This document shows, one piece after another, positions 1 through 10,161 of a stretch of DNA of 64,000 nt; position 1 is the stretch's first letter, and the number at the start of each line of letters is the position of its first letter. A model generated the notes under the pieces. It had not been told where the DNA came from and made no database searches. It saw nothing but the letters and a program-made list of their open reading frames with translations. The DNA lies in assembly GCA_029202665.1 (NCBI GenBank), contig CP119326.1:310001-374000 (forward strand). Direction: 5' to 3'. The DNA comes from Candidatus Brevundimonas colombiensis (GTDB lineage: Bacteria; Pseudomonadota; Alphaproteobacteria; Caulobacterales; Caulobacteraceae). The position numbers and the translations under genes were made by a program.

Positions 1-1
1 G

Positions 2-286
2 TTAGCCATCGGCCGCTTCCCCACCGCCCACGGCACGGACTGGTCGGTGATGGCGGGCGCGGCCTATGTCGGCGACCGCGCCGGCGCCTTGGCCGATCCG
101 GTCAGACTGCCCGCCTATTGGAAGGCCAAGGCGGCGCTGGACTATGGGCTGACGCGCCAGGTCACGGCGCGGGTCGAGGTCGACAACCTGTTCGACGAAC
201 GCTACGCCGCCAGCTCCTACAGCAACCTGTGGATCTTCCCCGGCGCCCCGCGCAGCATCCGGGCGTCGCTGAGGATCGCGCTGTAA
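2..286 (+). CDS. TonB-dependent receptor, C-terminal fragment (cut by window edge)
   Basis: This is the last 94 residues of an outer-membrane TonB-dependent receptor; the 5' part lies outside the window. The reading frame is open from base 2. The C-terminal strands are typical of the family: VEVDNLFDERYAASSYSN followed by a closing strand ending in an aromatic/hydrophobic pattern (RASLRIAL). Such receptors import siderophores, cobalamin or other ligands using TonB energy; the ligand cannot be told from this fragment. The convergent SufE-like gene begins its stop codon just after this stop, leaving almost no spacer. Confidence 0.85.
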   Translation, partial: LAIGRFPTAHGTDWSVMAGAAYVGDRAGALADPVRLPAYWKAKAALDYGLTRQVTARVEVDNLFDERYAASSYSNLWIFPGAPRSIRASLRIAL

Positions 287-287
287 C

Positions 288-731
288 CTAGCCCGCCGCC
301 AGCGCCGCCTCCCTGATCCGCCCGACCATGCTGTTCAGGCCGTTGGCGCGCTGGCGCGTCAGGGCCGAGGGCAGGCCCAGGCGGTCCAGGGCGGCCCTGG
401 CGTCGAAGGCCAGGATCTCGGACGGCGTGCGCCCGGAATACAGTTTCAGCAGCAGGGCGATATTGCCCTTGGACAGGGCGCTGTCGCTGTCGGCGGCGAA
501 CCACAGGCGGCCGTCCGCCGGCGTCACGGCCAGCCACACCTGGGCCGCACAGCCCGGCACCTTGTTGGCCTCGAGGCGGTCCGCGTCGTCCAGCGGGGCC
601 AGCCCCTTGCCCAGTTCGATCACATATTCGATCCGCTGCTCCCAATCGCCCAGGAGGTCGAAGTCGTCGGCCAGCTCAACGAGCGTCTCATCCAGGGTGT
701 CTGTCGGGGGCGTGCGGTGGCTTGCGGTCAT
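288..731 (-). CDS. sufE: SufE family cysteine desulfurase accessory protein
   Basis: A 147-residue protein matching the SufE/YgdK fold. SufE takes persulfide sulfur from the cysteine desulfurase SufS and passes it to the SufBCD scaffold in Fe-S cluster assembly. The key Cys is at about residue 61 in the motif KVPGCAAQVW, followed by the family-typical GRLWFAADSDSALSKG segment and a GRTPSEIL segment. The reading frame stays open up to 794, but the ATG at 731 gives the usual SufE N-terminus and length. The gene stands alone, with no suf operon in the window, as is common for alphaproteobacterial SufE homologues. Paralogues (CsdE-type) cannot be excluded. Confidence 0.88.
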   Translation of the reverse strand: MTASHRTPPTDTLDETLVELADDFDLLGDWEQRIEYVIELGKGLAPLDDADRLEANKVPGCAAQVWLAVTPADGRLWFAADSDSALSKGNIALLLKLYSGRTPSEILAFDARAALDRLGLPSALTRQRANGLNSMVGRIREAALAAG

Positions 732-892
732 GGAGGGCTGGATAGGCCGCCGGGCCGTTAACGACAACCGGCCGTTTTGTCCCCCGATATTCATGGTGAA
801 CGCCGCGAGGGGGTTCGCCTGAGGGGGGAGCGGCCTCGCGCCGACTCAAGGCGGCGACTAATCTGGGCTCAGACAGAACACCGGCCGACTGA

Positions 893-2620
893 TTGACCTC
901 CTTGCCTCGCCACAGCTTCCAGGACGACCTGCGCCCGGCGCCGCATGACGCCCGGTCGGGCGCGCCGCTGGTCGCACCCACGCTGGCCCTGTGGCACGCC
1001 GTCTGGGCCGTGGCGGTCAGCCTGACGGCCCTGTCGGCCCAGATGGCGGGCGGCCTGCACAACGGCCCGCTGGCGGCGCTTCTGATCATGGCCCTGCCCG
1101 GCGTGCTGGGCGTGGTGCTGATGGTGCGCGACAGCCTGGCGTTGCGGCTGGCGATCATGGTCGGCTGGCTGGTCGCGGCGACGGCGGCGGCGGGCCTGAC
1201 CGGGGGCGTGACCGGCGCCCTGCCCGGCCTGGTCGTCCTGCCGCTGGCCGCCGGGATCGCCCTGGACCACGAGCGGGACGGCCGCGACGGGCTGACCTGG
1301 CTGGGGGTGTTCGGCGTGCTCTTGCCGATCTTCAGCGGCCTGACGTCCAGCTGGCTGAACGGGCCGGAGGCGCAAGGGCCGTTGTTGGCCGCCGCCTCGG
1401 CCTTGCTGGCCCTGGCCGCCGCGGGCTCGGCCCTGCGTCTGACCTGGGGCCAGCGTCGCCGCCGCCTGATCGAGGCCAGGGACGAGGCCGAGCATATCGC
1501 CGCCCTGCTGCGCGACCAGCCGGGCCTGACCCTGCTGCTGGAGCCGTCGGGCCATGCGGTCGCGACCTGGGGCGCGGCGCCCCCCGCCCTGTCCGTCCCG
1601 GCCCTGATCGACCAGGGCCTGGTGGCCAGCGCCCATGCGCCGGATCGGCCGGCCGTCTCCGCCGCCCTGTCGCGCGCCCTGTCGGGCCATCCGGCCGAGG
1701 TGCAGTTCAGCCCGCGTATCGCCCTGGACCGCCGCGTCATCCTGATCGTCGCCCCCTTGCGTCATGACGCCGACCGCCGCCCGCGTCTGATCGCCCAGGC
1801 GTTCGACGGCACGGCCCAGTTCGCCCGCGAACTGGGCCTTGAGACTGCCCGCGTCGAGGCCGAGGCCCAGTCCGCCGGCAAGACCCGCTTTCTGGCCAAT
1901 ATGAGCCACGAACTGCGCACCCCCCTGAACGCCGTGCTGGGCTTCGCCGACATCATGCGCCAGCGCCTGTTCGGCCCCCTGCCCGACCGTTACGCCGGTT
2001 ACGCCGACGCCATCCACCAGGCGGGCGGCCACCTGCTGGACCTGATCAACGACGTGCTGGACCTGTCCAAGATCGAGGCCGAACGCTATCAGCTGGCGGT
2101 CGCCGGGTTCGACGCGCGCGACGCCGTCTCGGCCGCCGTCGCCCTGGTCCGGCTGCAGGCCGACGACAAGGGCGTGGACCTGGCCGCCGTCCTGTCGGCC
2201 GAGCCGCTGACGGTGCGCGCCGACGCCCGCGCCCTGAAGCAGATGGCGCTGAACCTGTTGTCCAATGCGGTCAAGTTCACCCCCGCCGGCGGCTCCGTCA
2301 CCCTGACCCTGGACGCGGACGGCCCGGACCTGGAGCTGGCGGTGTCCGACACCGGCGTCGGCATCGCCCCCGAAGACCTGAAACGCCTGGGCCGCCCCTT
2401 CGAACAGGCGGGCGGCGCCGACCAGAAGGCCCAAGGCACTGGCCTGGGCCTGTCCCTGGTCCGCAGCCTGACCGAACTGCACGGCGGCCGCATGACCATC
2501 GACAGCACCCTGGGCGAAGGCACGGCCGTCCTGATCCGGTTGCCGGTGATGGCGACGGGAGGGGCGGACGCGATCTCGCCGACTGAGCCCGCCAAGACCC
2601 CAGGCTCCGTCCCGGCCTAG
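893..2620 (+). CDS. divJ: Membrane sensor histidine kinase, DivJ-like
   Basis: A 575-residue kinase with a hydrophobic N-terminal half (about residues 25-185, several membrane segments), a short linker sensor region and a catalytic core. The DHp H-box SHELRTP places the phospho-His at about residue 339, followed by the LFGPLPDRYAGYADAIH helix and DVLDLSKIEAERY seen in the DivJ/PleC group. The HATPase domain shows the N box (NLLSNAVKF, ~454), G1 (DTGVGI) and G2 (GTGLGLSL). In Caulobacter DivJ sits at the stalked pole and phosphorylates DivK and PleD. Identification as DivJ rests on domain layout, size and H-box context; PleC- or PdhS-type kinases are alternatives. The only reasonable start is TTG at 893; the next in-frame ATG lies inside the first membrane segment. 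Confidence 0.8.
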   Translation: MTSLPRHSFQDDLRPAPHDARSGAPLVAPTLALWHAVWAVAVSLTALSAQMAGGLHNGPLAALLIMALPGVLGVVLMVRDSLALRLAIMVGWLVAATAAAGLTGGVTGALPGLVVLPLAAGIALDHERDGRDGLTWLGVFGVLLPIFSGLTSSWLNGPEAQGPLLAAASALLALAAAGSALRLTWGQRRRRLIEARDEAEHIAALLRDQPGLTLLLEPSGHAVATWGAAPPALSVPALIDQGLVASAHAPDRPAVSAALSRALSGHPAEVQFSPRIALDRRVILIVAPLRHDADRRPRLIAQAFDGTAQFARELGLETARVEAEAQSAGKTRFLANMSHELRTPLNAVLGFADIMRQRLFGPLPDRYAGYADAIHQAGGHLLDLINDVLDLSKIEAERYQLAVAGFDARDAVSAAVALVRLQADDKGVDLAAVLSAEPLTVRADARALKQMALNLLSNAVKFTPAGGSVTLTLDADGPDLELAVSDTGVGIAPEDLKRLGRPFEQAGGADQKAQGTGLGLSLVRSLTELHGGRMTIDSTLGEGTAVLIRLPVMATGGADAISPTEPAKTPGSVPA

Positions 2621-2653
2621 ACCGGGGATCGGGCCGCGCGGTCTTCACGGCGG

Positions 2654-3676
2654 CTAGGGCGCCACCTGGATCACGAGCTTGCCGAAGTTGCGGCCCTGAA
2701 GCAAACCGATGAAGGCGTCGGGCGCCCTGTCCAGTCCGGCGACGATATCCTCGCGATATTTGATCCGGCCGTCTCGGATCCAACCGGCGACCTCGTCGTA
2801 GAAAGCCGGTCGTTGATCGGCGAACTCGCGCTGGATGAAGCCGCGAACCGTCAGGCTCTTGCTCAGCACATCGCGCATCACGCCCGGCAGCCGGTCGGGA
2901 CCGGACGTCGCCCCGGGATCATCATTATATTGCGCGATCAGGCCGCAGACCGGCACGCGCGCGAAGGGATTCAGCAGCGGAAATACCGCGTCCCAGACAT
3001 GGCCGCCGACATTCTCGAAATAGACGTCGATCCCATTCGGACAGGCCGCCCTCAGTTGTTCGGCGAAGTCCGGCGCGCGGTGATCGATCACGGCGTCGAA
3101 GCCCAGTTCATCACGGACGAAGGCGCATTTTTCCGCGCCGCCTGCGATGCCGACCGCCCTTGCTCCCTTTATGCGCGCGATCTGTCCGACCGTGGCGCCC
3201 ACCGGCCCGCTCGCGGCGGCCACAACGACCGTTTCACCCGGCTGGGGACGACCGATGGTCAACAGCCCCGCATAGGCGGTGAAGCCCGGCATTCCAAGAA
3301 CGCCGAGCGCTGTGCTGACGGGCGCGCTTTGTGGATCGAGCTTGCGCAGCCCTGCGCCATCCGAGACGGCATAGGTTTGCCAGCCCGAATGCGACAGAAC
3401 GATTTCGCCCTCGGCGAAGTCGGCGTGGCGTGAGCGCACGACGCGCGCCACCGTGCCGCCCTCCATGACCGCGCCGATCGCCACTGGATCGGCATAGGAT
3501 TTCGCCGCGCTCATGCGCCCGCGCATATAGGGATCGAGCGAGAGATAGAGGATTTCAAGCAGAACTTCGCCGTCGCCCGGTTCTGGGACAGGCGCGGACT
3601 CCATCTGGAAATCGGTTGGGGTCGGCAGGCCCGTCGGCCGTCTGGCCAGAAGAACCCGTTTGTTTTCGGTCGTCAT
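2654..3676 (-). CDS. NADP-dependent oxidoreductase, zinc-free MDR family (CurA/2-alkenal reductase type)
   Basis: A 340-residue medium-chain reductase without zinc ligands. The N-terminal ARRPTGLPTPTDF and LYLSLDPYMRGRM segments are diagnostic of the leukotriene B4 12-hydroxydehydrogenase/CurA/YncB group, which reduces alpha,beta-unsaturated carbonyls with NADPH. The nucleotide-binding stretch AAASGPVGATVGQIARIKGARAVGIAGG is at about 150-178 and the C-terminal GRNFGKLVIQV tail is conserved. The start is the ATG at 3676; the frame runs open far upstream but that part is antisense to the next gene. GC looks lower than in neighbouring genes by eye, so recent acquisition is possible. Substrate unknown. 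Confidence 0.88.
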   Translation of the reverse strand: MTTENKRVLLARRPTGLPTPTDFQMESAPVPEPGDGEVLLEILYLSLDPYMRGRMSAAKSYADPVAIGAVMEGGTVARVVRSRHADFAEGEIVLSHSGWQTYAVSDGAGLRKLDPQSAPVSTALGVLGMPGFTAYAGLLTIGRPQPGETVVVAAASGPVGATVGQIARIKGARAVGIAGGAEKCAFVRDELGFDAVIDHRAPDFAEQLRAACPNGIDVYFENVGGHVWDAVFPLLNPFARVPVCGLIAQYNDDPGATSGPDRLPGVMRDVLSKSLTVRGFIQREFADQRPAFYDEVAGWIRDGRIKYREDIVAGLDRAPDAFIGLLQGRNFGKLVIQVAP

Positions 3677-3774
3677 GAATCCGCCTGCTGGCCCTGACGC
3701 CTGATGTCGCGTCCCGGGTTCGAGGTAGAGATCATGGGGTCGTCCGCAAGACCCCGTCCTTTCGCGCGTCGCCC

Positions 3775-4635
3775 CTAGACCCGCCCCATCGCCAGGAACG
3801 CCCGGCCCGCCGCGAAGTCGCCGGCCTCGAAGGTGGAGCGGGCGATGCTGCCGTCGCGGAAGACGAACTCGACCGTGAAGACCTCGCGCGGGTCCAGCCG
3901 CGACAGGGCGTCGGCGGCCTCGGCGGGAAAGACCCAGGTCTGGCCCTCGGCGCGGCCCTCGGCCAGCAGGGTGCGCTCGGCCGCCTGGTTTCCGGCGGCC
4001 CAGAAGGCGCGGCGCTGGACCGCGGGCGGCAGGCCCTGGGCCAGCCACGGACGCGGCGCCACGCCGACGTCGCGCATCACGATCCTGACCCCGGTGGGCC
4101 GCGACCGTCCGCGCCAGGACACCACCGCCGCCAGCTGGTCGGGCCGGGCCATGCCGCCCACCACCCCGAACCGCACCGGCGAGGCGCCGGTCACGGTCGC
4201 CTGCATCAGCCGCCAGGTCGGGCGGGAATAGGCGGCGCGGTCCGCGCTCCATGCCCTGCGGTCGCCGGGAAACTCCATCCGCGTCGTGCGCGACCAGCCG
4301 GAAAAGGCGGTCTGCACCCTGCCCTGAACCGTCTTCAGATCGGCCGAGCCGCACGGCGTGGTGACCGCCCGGGCCCGCGCCCGCTGCGCCGTCTCGGCCA
4401 GTTGCCGGTCATTCGATCCCGCGCGCAGGGCCGCGCCCCGCGCCTGATAGGCCGCCGCCGTCAGGGCGGCGGTCAACTGCGGCTCGAACAGGCCGCAGCG
4501 GTCGTTGGCGGCCAGCACGAAGCTGCGCTCATAATACCGGTCCTGCGGCGCGGCCATCGCGACGACGGGCGTCGCGGCGATCAGCAAGGCCGACATAAGG
4601 GCTTGGGTCCGCCGGGGGGAAAGGCCTATCCTCAT
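3775..4635 (-). CDS. Secreted protein of unknown function
   Basis: A 286-residue protein with an N-terminal signal peptide (hydrophobic stretch ending in VVAMAAPQD, cleavage near residue 29). The mature part begins RYYERSFVLAANDRCGLF and has two further features, a conserved-looking TTPCGSADLKTV segment and a C-terminal beta-rich region ending GDFAAGRAFLAMGRV. Two cysteines, about residues 47 and 96, could form a disulfide in the periplasm. I do not recognise a catalytic motif. It looks like a conserved Caulobacteraceae hypothetical protein. The gene is monocistronic, with about 100 bases to the reductase gene downstream. Confidence 0.75.
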   Translation of the reverse strand: MRIGLSPRRTQALMSALLIAATPVVAMAAPQDRYYERSFVLAANDRCGLFEPQLTAALTAAAYQARGAALRAGSNDRQLAETAQRARARAVTTPCGSADLKTVQGRVQTAFSGWSRTTRMEFPGDRRAWSADRAAYSRPTWRLMQATVTGASPVRFGVVGGMARPDQLAAVVSWRGRSRPTGVRIVMRDVGVAPRPWLAQGLPPAVQRRAFWAAGNQAAERTLLAEGRAEGQTWVFPAEAADALSRLDPREVFTVEFVFRDGSIARSTFEAGDFAAGRAFLAMGRV

Positions 4636-4690
4636 GCCCCGACCCTAGCCCGCCAGGGTTGGGGTTCCGTGTGCGAGCAGGGTTAGCGAA

Positions 4691-5020
4691 TTGCTTCTTT
4701 CCAGCGACCTGTGGGTCAGCGCCCTGATCCGCCGCGCCCAGATCGAGGGCGCCTACGCCACCGTGGTCGCCAGGGGCGACGACCGCGCCGGCTCGGTCAT
4801 CGTCAAGGCCTACGACACCTCCACCCGCACCGCCCGCCTGTTCACCGAAGCCTTCGGCCCCGATGGCGAGCGCCTGTGGATTCAGCCGGTCACATCCGAC
4901 AACGAAACCGAACTGGACGCCTACATCGCCCGGCAACGGAGGTATGACCCGGACCTGTGGGTGGTGGAGATCGAGGACAGGCAGGGCCGGCACTTCATCA
5001 CGGAGACGGTGCAGGGGTAA
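4691..5020 (+). CDS. DUF1491 family protein
   Basis: A 109-residue cytoplasmic protein of the alphaproteobacterial DUF1491 family. The diagnostic N-terminus SSDLWVSALIRRAQIEGAYATVV is followed by a GSVIVKAYD strand, and the C-terminal part has RQRRYDPDLWVVEIEDRQGRHF. No function is established for the family. The start is TTG at 4691; no ATG occurs upstream in frame or in the first third of the protein, and the N-terminus fits the family from here. It diverges from the secreted-protein gene upstream with a 55-base gap. Confidence 0.85.
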   Translation: MLLSSDLWVSALIRRAQIEGAYATVVARGDDRAGSVIVKAYDTSTRTARLFTEAFGPDGERLWIQPVTSDNETELDAYIARQRRYDPDLWVVEIEDRQGRHFITETVQG

Positions 5021-5110
5021 CGGTCCCCTCCGCCAAAACTGTCCAAGAATTCACGTGCCAATCGATGGTTATCGTTCAATGCATCCCTGGGGCGATATTT
5101 GGAGGGCGGT

Positions 5111-5539
5111 ATGATCAAACAGAATTGGATCGGCGCGGCCGTGTTGGCGTCTTCGCTGCTCGGTAGCGCGACGCTAGCTCAAACCGCCGCGCCGATCACC
5201 GGCCGCGATGTGATCGGCGATTGGACGCTTAGGATGACGCCCGTCGAGGGACAGGCGCGCACCGTCACCTTCAAGTCCAAGGACGGCGGACCGTTCGTTC
5301 AACCGCTCACGATCACGGCCCGATCCGGCGACCGGCTGACCTGCGAGGTCGATAACCAGCCCGCTCAATGCCGGATACGCGACGGCAGGCTGGTCGTCAC
5401 CTCAGGCTCGGGCGGCATGAGGATGATCTTCACCCTGACCGACCGCGCACGTCAGGGCTTCGCCGGCACGGTCGATCTCAGGGTCCGCCTGCTGCCCATC
5501 GGCGGGCCTATCGGCACGGTCGATATGACGCGACGCTAG
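5111..5539 (+). CDS. Small secreted protein of unknown function
   Basis: A 142-residue protein with a clear signal peptide (MIKQNW followed by a hydrophobic stretch ending ATLAQTA). The mature part starts ITGRDVIGDWTLRMTP, resembling small periplasmic beta-barrel/lipocalin-like domains, and carries a Cys pair (LTCEVDNQPAQCRI) that could form a disulfide. The ATG at 5111 is preferred over an in-frame TTG 12 bases upstream, because a strong GGAGGG ribosome site lies at 5101-5106. Function unknown. It ends eight bases before the stop of the convergent HxlR gene. Confidence 0.75.
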   Translation: MIKQNWIGAAVLASSLLGSATLAQTAAPITGRDVIGDWTLRMTPVEGQARTVTFKSKDGGPFVQPLTITARSGDRLTCEVDNQPAQCRIRDGRLVVTSGSGGMRMIFTLTDRARQGFAGTVDLRVRLLPIGGPIGTVDMTRR

Positions 5540-5547
5540 CAACCGCC

Positions 5548-5958
5548 CTATCCCTTGCGCCCGTCGAACGCCGCCCGCGCCGTCTCGATGCGGTCGATGT
5601 TCTTTTCGGCCCAGGTCCAGACGCCGCAGAAGGCTTCGGCCAGGGTGAAGCCCAGGTCGGTCAGGCGGTATTCGACCTTGGGCGGGATGACCGGGTGGAC
5701 GGTGCGGACCACCAGGCCGTCGCGCTCCATCTGACGCAGGGTCTGGGTCAGCATCTTCTGGCTGATCCCGCCGACCAGGTCGCCGACGCGGGTGAAGCGC
5801 TGCTCGCCGTGTTCGGCCAGGACCTCCAGGATCAGCATGGTCCACTTGTCGGCGACGCGGCCGATCACGTCGTTGACCAGGGCCTCGACGCGGGGATCGG
5901 CATAGTCACCAGTCTCGGGATGAGCGATTCTTGCGGGCGGAACAGCCGTCATATCCAT
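5548..5958 (-). CDS. HxlR family winged-helix transcriptional regulator
   Basis: A 136-residue regulator of the HxlR family. The body has the hallmark DKWTMLILEVLAEHGEQRF stretch (residues ~37-55), the GGISQKMLTQTLRQMERDGLVVR recognition helix region and the VEYRLTDLG wing. HxlR proteins often sense reactive electrophiles or redox stress through a conserved Cys; the only Cys here is near the C-terminus (AEAFCGVW). Start ATG at 5958 has a GGAAAGAA ribosome site just upstream; a second ATG two codons later is possible. It is transcribed divergently from the SDR gene at 6064, the usual arrangement for a local regulator and its target. Confidence 0.92.
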   Translation of the reverse strand: MDMTAVPPARIAHPETGDYADPRVEALVNDVIGRVADKWTMLILEVLAEHGEQRFTRVGDLVGGISQKMLTQTLRQMERDGLVVRTVHPVIPPKVEYRLTDLGFTLAEAFCGVWTWAEKNIDRIETARAAFDGRKG

Positions 5959-6063
5959 TTCTTTCCGAGCGGTAAGTAGGGCGGTTTCAAGTGCCTGCTT
6001 TCGATTGGAGAGTGAAACCCATACCTCGTCTTCATCGCGGGCGCATCCCGCAAGGAGACGATC
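5959..6063. promoter_or_regulatory. Divergent promoter region between HxlR regulator and SDR gene
   Basis: The 105-base gap carries both promoters. It contains an inverted pair GGTTTCA (5983-5989) and TGAAACC (6013-6019), separated by 23 bases, a candidate regulator site. No clear -35/-10 pair could be assigned by eye. The binding assignment is inference. Confidence 0.4.
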
Positions 6064-6816
6064 ATGAACATCAACGACGCCACCATCCTGATCACCGGAG
6101 GCGGCACGGGCATCGGCCGCGCCCTGGCCGAGGCGCTGCACGCGCGGGGCAACCGGATCATCATCACCGGCCGTCGCGCGGACGTGCTGAAGGCGACAGC
6201 GGCCGCCAATCCCGGCATGGCCTGGGCGACGCTGGACATGGAGGACGCCGCCGCCATCGCCGCCTTCGGCGCCCAGGTGGTCAAGGATCACCCCGCCCTG
6301 GACGCGGTCATCCTGAACGCCGGCATCATGCAGTCGGAAGACCTCAAGGCCCAGCCGTTCGATCTGGCCGTGGCCGAGAGGACCATCGCCACCAACCTGT
6401 TGGGGCCGATCCGCCTGACCGCCGCGCTTCTGCCGCATCTGACGGCCCAGCCGGCGGCGACGGTGATGACGGTGACATCGGGCCTGGCCTTCATCCCGCT
6501 GGCGGCGACGCCGACCTACAATGCGACCAAGGCGGCGATCCATTCCTGGACCCAGTCGCTGCGACATCAACTGGCGGGTGCCTCGGTCGAGGTGCTGGAA
6601 CTGGCCCCGCCCGCCGTGGCCACCGACCTAATGCCGGGCCATGCGGAGAACCCCAACTCCATGCCGCTGGCCGAGTTTACGAACGAAGTGATCGGCCTGA
6701 TCGAGCGGGGCGACACGCCGCGCGGCGAAATCCTGGTCGAACGGGTCAAGCCGCTGCGGTTCGCGGAGGTGAATGGCTATGAGACCGTGTTCGAACGGTT
6801 GAACGCGGCGCATTGA
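6064..6816 (+). CDS. SDR family oxidoreductase (DltE-like)
   Basis: A 250-residue short-chain dehydrogenase. The Rossmann motif TGGGTGIG lies at about 11-18, NAG in LNAGIM at ~86, and the catalytic set is Ser in TVTSGLAF with Tyr-x3-Lys in PTYNATKAA. The ending with VKPLRFAEVNGYETVF is typical of the DltE-like SDR subgroup, for which the substrate is rarely known. It is divergent from the HxlR regulator and probably under its control. A good GGAG ribosome site precedes the ATG. Confidence 0.9.
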   Translation: MNINDATILITGGGTGIGRALAEALHARGNRIIITGRRADVLKATAAANPGMAWATLDMEDAAAIAAFGAQVVKDHPALDAVILNAGIMQSEDLKAQPFDLAVAERTIATNLLGPIRLTAALLPHLTAQPAATVMTVTSGLAFIPLAATPTYNATKAAIHSWTQSLRHQLAGASVEVLELAPPAVATDLMPGHAENPNSMPLAEFTNEVIGLIERGDTPRGEILVERVKPLRFAEVNGYETVFERLNAAH

Positions 6817-6832
6817 GGGCGTCGTAGTTGCC

Positions 6833-6995
6833 TCTCCCTCCCCGTTCCGGGGAGGGTGGTCGCGAAGCGACCGGGTGGGGGCGGCCGGGCAAAGCCTCTC
6901 AGATTTCGTTTGAAGTCAGATCAGTGCGCCGTCGCCTGGCCGCCCCCACCCGACTTCGCCTGCGGCTAAGCCACCCTCCCCCGCAGGGGGAGGGA
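6833..6995. repeat. Intergenic palindromic repeat, family A copy 1
   Basis: A large imperfect palindrome. The left arm has CCCTCCCCG...GGGAGGGTGGTCGCGAAGC then GGGTGGGGGCGGCC; the right arm has the inverse, CGCCCCCACCC... then CCACCCTCCC...GGGGGAGGGA. The same arrangement occurs at 23903-24048. It sits between the SDR gene and the convergent lepA stop. Elements of this form are widespread in Caulobacterales intergenic DNA and could fold into a long hairpin acting as a terminator or RNA stabiliser. Confidence 0.85.
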
Positions 6996-7013
6996 AAAGA
7001 TCGTCGCTGACGA

Positions 7014-8822
<1,809 letters not shown>

Positions 8823-8946
8823 CCGCGCGCCCCTATCACGCGTAGGCGCCAGGGGCCAGCCGCACGGCCGATCTGTCGCGCGGCGGGCCACATTAAGGCT
8901 TTGCAACAAACCACTTCCACGTTTGAGAACGGGTCGCGGACGCGGT

Positions 8947-8960
8947 AAGGGTCGACCCTT
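8947..8960. promoter_or_regulatory. Perfect 14-bp palindrome upstream of the efflux operon
   Basis: AAGGGTCGACCCTT reads the same on both strands. It lies 54 bases before the GTG start of the adaptor gene, in the gap shared with divergent lepA. A repressor site for the efflux operon is plausible, but no regulator gene is adjacent. Confidence 0.45.
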
Positions 8961-9014
8961 CGCCAACCGGCGCGAGCCGGCGATACGCTTCGCCTGCAAC
9001 CGAGGAATTTCCCC

Positions 9015-10151
9015 GTGTCCAAGACGACCCGAACCGCTCTCAACGTCGGCGCCATGGCCCTTTCGGCGTTTCTGCTGGCGAGTTGCGGGGAGCGCAAGGA
9101 GGACAAGACGGAGGATAAGGCCGGGGGCTCGCGCCAGACCGTCAGCGTCGCGACCGTGGCCCAGACCAATCTGAACCGCACCGTGACCGCCTCCGGCACC
9201 GTCTCGGCCTGGGAAGAGGTGCCGGTGGCCGCCGAGACCGGGGGCCTGACCGCCGTGGCCCTGTATGTCGACGAAGGGTCCTATGTCCGCCAGGGCCAGC
9301 CGCTGGTGCAGATGAACGACGTCCTGCTGCGCGCCCAGTTGCAGCAGCAGCAGGCCCAGGTCCAGCTGGCCGAGGCCAATGTGCAGCGCGACGACGCCGC
9401 CCTGGATCGCGCCCGGCAGTTGAAGGACCGCGGCTTCCTCAGCCAGGCGTCGCTGGACACGGCCCTGGCCAATCAACGCTCATCGACGGCCAATCTGGCC
9501 GCCGCCCGCGCGTCCCTGTCCGAAACCCGGACCCGGCTCAGCCAGTCGACCATCCGCGCGCCCGTCAGTGGGCTGATCATCAGCCGCAGCGTGACCAAGG
9601 GCCAGATCATCTCGGCCGGGACCGAACTGTTCCGCATGGTCCGCGACGGCCGGCTGGAGCTGGACGCCCAGGTGCCGGAGACGGAGCTGGGCCTGGTGCG
9701 CGCCGGCCAGTCGGCGACCGTGACCTCCAGCGAGGCGGGCCGGACGACCGGCTCGGTCCGCATCGTCACGCCCGAGGTGAACGCCTCGACCCGGCTGGGC
9801 CTGGCCCGCATCTCGCTGACGCCCGGCGCCCAGCTGCGGCCCGGCATGTTCGCGCGCGCCGATATCGCCGTCGGCGATCAGCCGGCGACCACCGTCCCGA
9901 CCGGGGCGGTGCTGTACCGCGAGAACAAGCCCGGCGTCTTCATCCTGAACGGCGACGGCTCGGTGCATTTCCAGCCGATCACGGTCCTGTCCCGCACCGA
10001 CGCCCAGACGGCGGTCTCGGGCGTCAACACCGGCGTCCGCGTCGTTGTGGACGGCGCGGGCTTCCTGAACGAAGGCGACAAGGTCAATGTGGCCCCCGCC
10101 GTCGGCGCCCAGCCTGCGGCCCCGCAGGCTCGCCCGGCCGCGACCAACTAG
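9015..10151 (+). CDS. RND efflux periplasmic adaptor, lipoprotein (MFP/HlyD type)
   Basis: A 378-residue membrane fusion protein. The N-terminal signal ends in the lipobox LLASC, with the lipidated Cys at about 24, so it should be anchored to the inner membrane and span the periplasm. Then come a barrel-sandwich half ([22 protein letters not shown]), a coiled-coil hairpin rich in Gln/Ala (~100-165), the second lipoyl half ([11 protein letters not shown]) and beta-barrel parts ending in an Ala/Pro-rich tail. The start is GTG with a GAGGA site at 9002-9006. Ten bases separate it from the permease gene, forming a two-gene operon. No outer-membrane channel gene is present, so a TolC-like protein must come from elsewhere. 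Confidence 0.95.
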   Translation: MSKTTRTALNVGAMALSAFLLASCGERKEDKTEDKAGGSRQTVSVATVAQTNLNRTVTASGTVSAWEEVPVAAETGGLTAVALYVDEGSYVRQGQPLVQMNDVLLRAQLQQQQAQVQLAEANVQRDDAALDRARQLKDRGFLSQASLDTALANQRSSTANLAAARASLSETRTRLSQSTIRAPVSGLIISRSVTKGQIISAGTELFRMVRDGRLELDAQVPETELGLVRAGQSATVTSSEAGRTTGSVRIVTPEVNASTRLGLARISLTPGAQLRPGMFARADIAVGDQPATTVPTGAVLYRENKPGVFILNGDGSVHFQPITVLSRTDAQTAVSGVNTGVRVVVDGAGFLNEGDKVNVAPAVGAQPAAPQARPAATN

Positions 10152-10161
10152 GACCGAGCCC

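Noticed and set aside
869..2482. 537-codon minus-strand frame opposite the histidine kinase
   Set aside because: Gln/Gly/Arg-rich noise; the plus strand has all kinase motifs.
3735..3756. Short GGGGTC/GACCCC hairpin before the reductase gene
   Set aside because: Only six base pairs with an eight-base loop and no T tract; too weak to call.
8823..9476. N-terminal extension of LepA upstream of 8822
   Set aside because: The extension is low-complexity and overlaps the divergent efflux adaptor; LepA homologues begin at the ATG at 8822.
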